Assembly (NCBI GenBank): GCA_020055645.1
Contig: CM034548.1
Coordinates: 47,422,296-47,486,295, forward strand
Reading direction: 5' to 3'
Source of the DNA: Tomocerus qinae
Lineage: Eukaryota > Arthropoda > Collembola > Entomobryomorpha > Tomoceridae
DNA: 64,000 nt
Position 1 is the first letter of the stretch, and the number at the start of each line of letters is the position of its first letter. Positions 57,707 through 64,000 of the stretch are shown here, one piece after another. The notes beneath the pieces are model-generated. The model did not search any database. It was not told the origin of the DNA and saw only the letters and a program-made list of their open reading frames with translations. A program made the translations under genes and the position numbers.

Positions 57707-60344
57707 GACGTATCTCCTCTCTTATTTATTTATTTATTCTATTCTCTTACCCTATTAGCAACCACCATTAGCATACCAACAGTATTACAAAATAATTTTT
57801 TCCCAGACAATATTTTGGGGACCTGGAGAAATTTAGATTTGGCAAGAGGTTAGAATTTTTGAAAATTTTCAACTTTTTTTCAAAAATATTTACCCGATTT
57901 TTCTTAACCGATTTGCATGGTAATAGGGTCGGTTAGATTCGCAAAAAGATTGTCTACAAGATGGAATATAGGCCTTTTTGATACCTAGTCTGTGTTGGGC
58001 TGTGATGGGGTGGACAAATATAAATGATGAGACTACATATTTGAAAGCTTATGAGGTTTAATATAGACATAGTATATGTATTTACACAAAACCAAAGTAC
58101 AACATTATCTATTTAGGTAGGAAGTAGAAGTAGATGTTCAGAATGGCATGAACTATTATTGCCGGTCATTGTACTTTAGGTAGGTATATCTATAATATAA
58201 TACATGTAGGTATAGGTTTGTTCTTAAAAGTGCTGGAACAATCTTACTGGGCGAAAGACATTGAGACTCTCAGTTGTCATTTTTGTGGAATATTGTGTCA
58301 GCGTAAATTTTATTTTATGAGTGCTTATTTGGACAAAACAACTTCTGGAATACAGTTTGGGAAAATACATCATAATTTGCGATCATTTGTTTTTGAGCTT
58401 TGGCATAATATAGTGATCGATAGGTACCTATACAAAATGTGGCTTGTGCCAGTGCATTAAGAACATATAAAAATGAAATAGCGCACAAGTTTAACGGTCA
58501 CCATTGAGTTGGTCATAACATGATTTTCCATCGTCCATCATTCTAAGAATATCAATGTAGTGTACAAATAAAAAAATATTTCAGATTTTTTCTGCGTTAC
58601 AGCTAGGTCGGACTAATATTAGCGTTGCATTACTGTAATACGTGGACATTCGCTATACTAGAGAGATCACTGCACGATTTGTGATTATTTTGGGTTATCT
58701 AACGTTTTATCTCGAATTGAAATACTATAGGAAAGTTTATTTTCCTGCAATAAAGTTTAGAAATAGAACTTAGAGAGATAGTATCATAGAATTGGTGTAG
58801 ATGCCAGTCGAAACCACCAATCATTCAAAAGTATTTCAATTGCTAAAAAACTGAATAAAAATTTTTTAAACCGTTATTTGTCATGGAGGTAACAATGAAA
58901 TAGGAATTTGTCTACGAAATAATTTTGAATATTCTACGCGCCCTAATGCAATAGTTACAGACGTCCGTCTATTTACCTAAAGGAATTAACTAGGCATTTA
59001 ATACTATTTATTTATATTAGCTTATCCTTACTTCATAACATTTCCGAAGCCAACTTTTCATTCTTCATATTAAGAGATCCTGTCAACAATAAAACATGGA
59101 AAAATATCAGAAGTAACTTGAGTCAACTCAACCAACTGAAAAGACTAAGCACAAGAGTTTCATTGGCAGAAGAGAACTTTCTATAACAAATTTCTGTCTT
59201 TTTGTCTCATTGTAAAAGCTGTTCATACCCAATCGAAATTTTTCCCTTCAAATAATGGATTAAGAACACTAAATCAAATAACGGAATCGCAACTATGAAA
59301 GCAAGGAATATTTACGACATTGTGCAGAGATTTTTCTTCCTAATAGACATACCTGCAGTCTTGTAAACTACAATAATACCTACTTGCGTCTGTAAAAAGG
59401 ACGAATAGCAGATTCTTTCTACTTATACTTGTAACAAAGTTAACTTTCCTGATAAGGAGTGCTTCGATATTGTCTAGGAGAACTTCTGCGCATTTGTAGT
59501 TTTTTGGCGGAACAAAAATAATTGGGTTTTCTCATGACTTTGATGACTGAACAAATCCTTATTAAGTACCTACTTTTGATACTGAATAAGTTGGACGGGG
59601 CATTCTAAATAAAGCAATTGAAAGTTTGTCCTGATTATGAACATTATCATTATATAAATATTTAATGCAACAGTATTTTATGAAAATTATGTGTTAGGTT
59701 GGCAGAAAAATTTTCAATATGTTCATGGTGTTTATTTATTCATGGCCTGCATTTTCTTGCATAAGAATGCAATGAGTACCCGAGCCTATATGACATATTT
59801 TATACACGTTATTTACACATGAGACATTTAGAGCCACACTCACACATTTTCAGTTAGCCGAGTCTTTTTCTACTGATTACGGAGATCCATAGCAATTTTC
59901 TACTGAAAACACATATCATTAGTATTTCGAACCAAGGATGGCCAAGGGATGAACCCACTCACACATTTATTTGACTGGGTCTCTTCTGAGTAATTCAAAT
60001 GTTATTTCTTTTTCCAGTAGTTCTAGTGCTTTTCATACAGCTTTCTAATTACTTGGAAAAATAAACAATGAAGTATTTAGAGTGGATGCCCAATTAACAA
60101 TTACAGACTTGGATTTAAAGCTTTTTTACGGTCTCCGGTGAGTTTGTAATTAGTCACAATCAGAGTGAAAGGAAGTCATCGGACTAATTAAAAATTCAAA
60201 AAAGTTTGGAATGAATAGTAAACTAGTGTTCATTATCTATCAATGCCAGGAGCTGCACAGATACTGAGATTGAGTAAATTACTTACGTACACAACATAGC
60301 TTATGCTATACTTATACGTACAATAAACTACAACTGTTCATGTA
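57707..60344. other. No recognisable gene
   Basis: The ORF at 58218-58460 shows no motif. No repeats recognised except a short (TTTA)n at 57723-57737. Confidence 0.45.
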
Positions 60345-60465
60345 TTTAGGGTGGGCACGCCCCCCTAAATTCCAAGAAAAAGACCAAAAAAGTTTCCCGA
60401 ATATGTCTTTATTTTACTAATATATTTGGTATGCCCCCCTGGTCAAATTCCTGGATACATGTTTG
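60345..60465. mobile_element. Possible short DNA-transposon fragment
   Basis: GGTGGGCACGCCCCCCTAAATT on the left faces GGTATGCCCCCCTGGTCAAATTCCTGGAT on the right. The CCCCCCTGG...CCTGGAT block resembles ends of common non-autonomous elements. A CATGT on both sides may be a short TSD. Weak evidence. Confidence 0.3.
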
Positions 60466-62119
60466 CCTACAAAGTTAGGTAAGTTGTATTGAGTGAAGTA
60501 ATGAGTAGGAATTGTTACCAACACTAATTAATCATTATTAATAAGAAAGTCATTTCTTATTTCTGGGACTACTTTGTGTTTCTGTCTGTCTGTTTATCGA
60601 TCTATCTACCTATCTGTCTTACTTTTTCAAGAGTATCATTTTTTAATTATCTTCAGATTTCGAAAGTCAAGATCAGGTCAAGTTCGTTAATGGGCAAAAT
60701 CGGTTACATTTCTTCTTTGGAGAAGTGGGAAATTTCGTTCTATCGTAGAAAGGTTGGTAATAGCTTATTCGAAATAAGGCAGCCTTTTATACAATATTTT
60801 TGTTTTCTAACCACTTTTTTCGGCTCTGTTTCACTTTCATAACTTCCGCATTGCCTATTTACATTGTGGTCTGTTAGTTTATTATTTTTACTGAATAAGC
60901 TTACTAAGGGGACTTAAATAAGGTAAATAACAATTCAGTTAATAAATAAATTTTAAAGTGGATTAGTCTTGTATATATTCTGTAATGTATTTATTTACTA
61001 GGATATTCTGTAGAACTCTCAACTGTCAAATTAAAAACTAGGCTGTCTATTTCAAAAACGTAAAATTATTCACTATGATGTTTGCCAGTATTAATCTACA
61101 CTCATCCAGTGACGCATTTGATTTGAATATTTAGTGACTCGTTTTACTACGGATTCATTAGAGTAGGGAGGTAATATATTATAGTGATGATAATACCCGG
61201 AATACCTATATGAATGGTAAAATGATTAAATTATTTATGGGAAAGGAATCATTTTCATGGTATCATTAAATGCAAGCCTTATTGAACTGATTTCTAGATT
61301 GACAAAGACGCTTTCTATTCATTCACTAATTCAGCTGACAAATCCATTCCCGTATCGTATTTGGCAAAGGAATGCATTGCAGATTGCAGGAGTGGAGCTA
61401 GAATGAATGGGAGCGTTGCTTCGTCAAATTATTATCTTAAGTTGACTGCGACGCGATCCCATTTCCGCTCTCCAGGTTCTCAGTCCTTTAAAACTTGTCT
61501 TCTTAACTCCGTCTGTTTTGTGTCCTTGGATTGGTCTGTTCGGTTGATGGGACTCAAGTCGACTCTTCTCCATTCACTCAATGACAATACAATCACAAAC
61601 TAATTTAATCGCACACTATTCAATCAACCAAGTTATCTTTGCTAATTTTCCTAGCTATTCATACTCACTTTGGAATAGTTAAACTCATCCTGCTATACCC
61701 GAATTCATTACTAACTTCATTCTATTGTGGCAATTCTCATTACCTTCACTGCCCATGCATGTGTGGTAGTCTCGAATATGCAGCAGTCTCCCCGATCACT
61801 GCTGTTTAAACCCTGTCAAAATGAACAGTACTTTGGTTTTAGGACCATATATCATGCATTAACTCTTAGTCCAAGTGAACAGCCCTGAATTTACTGTAAC
61901 ATTTTATAATGGAATATTGCCAGTAATAATAATAATAATTTAGCTATGCAAGACTATTGACTATAATAGAGCCTGTTACAATATCTCTTGAAACATTCTG
62001 AGCAGCTAACGTCACATGCTTAATAAACGTTTATATGCATATTTTTTCCTGAAAGACTGATCAATGTCGTGATCATATATTTTTCAACTTTTCTACCAAC
62101 TAATTTATTATTTGAACAT
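60466..62119. other. No recognisable gene
   Basis: Only short ORFs and a short (AAT)n at 61925-61939. Confidence 0.45.
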
Positions 62120-62165
62120 GTTCCTTATGACTGCTACAATTAGGATAGTAGCAGTCATAAGGAAC
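62120..62165. repeat. Perfect 18-bp-arm hairpin
   Basis: GTTCCTTATGACTGCTAC (62120-62137) is followed by a 10-nt spacer and its exact complement (62148-62165). It is shorter than animal pre-miRNAs and has no recognised TSD. It may be a recent inverted duplication, a MITE core or a structured RNA. Confidence 0.9.
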
Positions 62166-62780
62166 TTGGCAACTGGCGATGGATACTCCGTGATTTTACA
62201 TTGATAAGTACCAAGGCTGTCCATTTGGAATGGCAGAGGATACATTATGTTCTGGCTTTATTGACAGGGTAATTGGTTAGCAACAAGTTCTATTCCATTA
62301 CTATCATTCCACAGTCTGATTTTAAAACGTTGCTGTTTTGTCTTAACGGAGCAGCCAACACGGCCCCGCGCCAAATGAGTAGTGTTGTCCAGTTGGCGTG
62401 ACTGCTCATTGAGACTACCACATATGTACATAGGTTACTACATCTGCTGGGTACCCTTTTCCATAAAATATTCTATGCCCATTAATATATTGGCACAAGT
62501 CGAGTGAGTGTTCTTCTGTAAACAAGAACAGCCATTCGTCTAATTGTTTTATTTATGCTGCAAAATCTCTATTTCTCCTATCAATAATTCTTCTTCGTCT
62601 TACTATTTGTCACTCAGTCCGTATAATTAACTCTAATCAGCCTTCACTGTTTTAATCGTCAGCCTTAATAGGTTTTTCTCTCTATAAAGCTCTGCTAAAA
62701 GCAAATAAAATGTAGCGTGATATTATAAGACTTAGTTTTTTTGAGTATTGTAATACTGGATCAATTTCTTTCGCAAAAAT

Positions 62781-63490
62781 ATTTGCAGCAGGACATGAAA
62801 ACGGTAGGGTTTTTTCTAGGAAAAACCTAAAAACCCGCTTTTTTGGGTTTTTGCAATAGCATCCTGTATCTACGGTGGTTCACTGGACTACTACTATTAT
62901 TGTTTTATATTCAAACTGCAAATAATATAAAATAACATTGGTCTTGATTCTTGATTTGGATGATCTTGTAGATGACGTTAGTATATTAAAGTGAATTTGT
63001 CGATCTTGTCGTTGATCAAAAATTTATTGAACAAGTTTCTAAGCCGGACAGATATGAATATGGATACGACTTTACATAGACGAACTTGCACACGATTATA
63101 TTGAAAATATTGAGATAAACATATCGTCCGCTTAATAATACAATGTGACATACCAAATTATCATGGCTTGTGTCATTGTTACATTTCCGTGATCATGATA
63201 AAATGGTTTGTTACTTTGTAGCGGCCTTGATATTTTGGTATGTTACATTGTTATGTTAAGCAGACAATATTATGTATATCTTAATATTTTGGATTGGTAA
63301 ATAAATATTTGTATCACTTATTTATCAGGTTGATTCGTTGATTAAGAAATTGGAATAACGGATATTATAAACTTGAGCTCTAATCCTTGGCTTTCCAAAT
63401 TACCCTATTTTAAAGCAAAAACCCGGGTTTTTTGCTAATTTTGCTACCCAAAAACCCAATAACCCGGGTTTATCATGCCCTTATTTGCAG
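62781..63490. mobile_element. CCCGGG-motif hAT-like MITE, 694 bp, perfect 8-bp TSD ATTTGCAG
   Basis: TSDs at 62781-62788 and 63483-63490; element 62789-63482. Ends CAGGACATGAAAAC and GTTTATCATGCCCTT match the 38.0 kb MITE's CATGCCCTG. AAAAACC(C) and CCCGGGTTT units occur in both ends. The interior contains a further imperfect palindrome (63104-63157 against 63232-63290), which may be a nested insertion. Confidence 0.88.
63104..63290. repeat. Imperfect palindrome nested in the 62.8 kb MITE
   Basis: AAATATTGAGATAAACATAT..CGCTTAATAATACAATGTGACATACCAAA pairs with TTTTGGTATGTTACATTG..GTTAAGCAGAC..ATCTTAATATTTT. TTATCATG/CATGATAA pairs inside. It is likely a separate fold-back insertion or an ancient element core. 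Confidence 0.7.
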
Positions 63491-64000
63491 ACATCATTTA
63501 AATATATGTAGTAGCTTGAAATAAGTGCACTAATGAGTACTAATGAGTAGGAGTATAATCTTAAGATAATCATGATATTAAATGTAAATATGACTACAAC
63601 CAAGCCTTCATAATACAAAAACAATGCAATGTAATGATCTAACAACTGAATAACTGTATTCACATTAATAACTCTTATGAAATTTAGACGCTTGAATAAA
63701 AATACCAATACTATCAACACGAAGTGTTGTTGTTATTGACAGTAAAATTGATGATGGTAGGCACAACATATTCCAGAGGCTTTCAGAAGACACATTTTCA
63801 GTTAAGGGGTAGTAGAGCTGTTGATTTAACTGTTTATTGGGCACCTTAATAATGACTGATAATACTAATGACTGTGATCTGTGATACCTATGCATAGGTG
63901 GCACAAACTGTAGTCTCTTTAATCATACCCATTATGTGAAGAGCAGCGCAATTGTTTTGAAAAATAGGAACGAGGCAGACCTGGACTTTAATTGGTTTTA
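63491..64000. other. No recognisable gene
   Basis: Two opposite-frame 79-codon ORFs have no motif. The window ends without a feature crossing the edge that I can identify. Confidence 0.4.

Noticed and set aside
1-64000. tRNA or rRNA genes
   Set aside because: Scanning by eye for T-arm GGTTCGA-type boxes with matching acceptor stems gave no cloverleaf; a tRNA or covariance-model scan would be needed to exclude them.

Overview
This 64 kb window looks like gene-poor DNA from an invertebrate animal nuclear genome. It is AT-rich by eye, has no operon-like gene packing and is full of decayed transposable elements. The animal assignment rests on mobile-element types: a BEL/Pao retrotransposon gag remnant (a group known from metazoans), an R2-group LINE with a C-terminal restriction-like endonuclease, and a CR1/L2-like LINE with an intact 1010-codon ORF. 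I found no convincing host protein-coding gene, no rRNA or tRNA gene and no CRISPR array. Nearly all long ORFs outside the elements are chance frames. The window could be intergenic or a large intron.

Layout. 0-8 kb: mostly featureless, with a (TA)n tract, one copy of a dispersed repeat named here the CTAGTGAACCC family, a decayed TTTCCCA-motif repeat and a Helitron-like candidate. 8-10 kb: two more CTAGTGAACCC copies. 14.8-15.75 kb: a 944-bp Mutator-like (MULE) element with 9-bp target-site duplications (TSDs) and a small broken zinc-finger-like ORF. 16.8-19.6 kb: a BEL/Pao gag pseudogene followed by a 5'-truncated R2-group LINE pseudogene. 20-25.5 kb: a tiny retro-insertion with a 13-bp TSD, several hAT-type MITEs with 8-bp TSDs and further repeats. 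27.3-30.5 kb: the intact-ORF LINE. 32.5-36.3 kb: a fold-back element set in a 63-bp minisatellite, a 566-bp tandem duplication and a possible LTR. 38-41.8 kb: CCCGGG-motif MITE, a GC-rich hyper-palindromic hAT-like element, a 31-bp iterated element and another hAT MITE. 46-49.3 kb: nested insertions, including a TA-flanked MITE whose empty site can be read from related copies, and a 403-bp hAT MITE with a perfect TSD. 54.7-56.7 kb: an element with ~320-bp near-identical inverted arms around a 121-codon AT-hook ORF, with satellite-like iterated motifs outside the arms. 57.2-57.7 kb: a MULE-like MITE. 62.8-63.5 kb: a CCCGGG-motif hAT MITE containing a further palindrome.

The most unusual theme is that several apparently unrelated DNA-transposon families share one architecture: short iterated motifs packed just inside their termini in inverted orientation. 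In the hAT-like family each copy carries its own variant of the motif (TTTTGTCC, TTTTGACC or TTTTATCC), as though the motif is homogenised within copies but diverges between them. Two MULE-like elements each carry only a small putative DNA-binding ORF and no visible transposase. If real, that pairs a small DNA-binding protein with an array of candidate binding sites. Superfamily calls rest on TSD length, terminal bases and protein motifs read by eye; no database search was possible.
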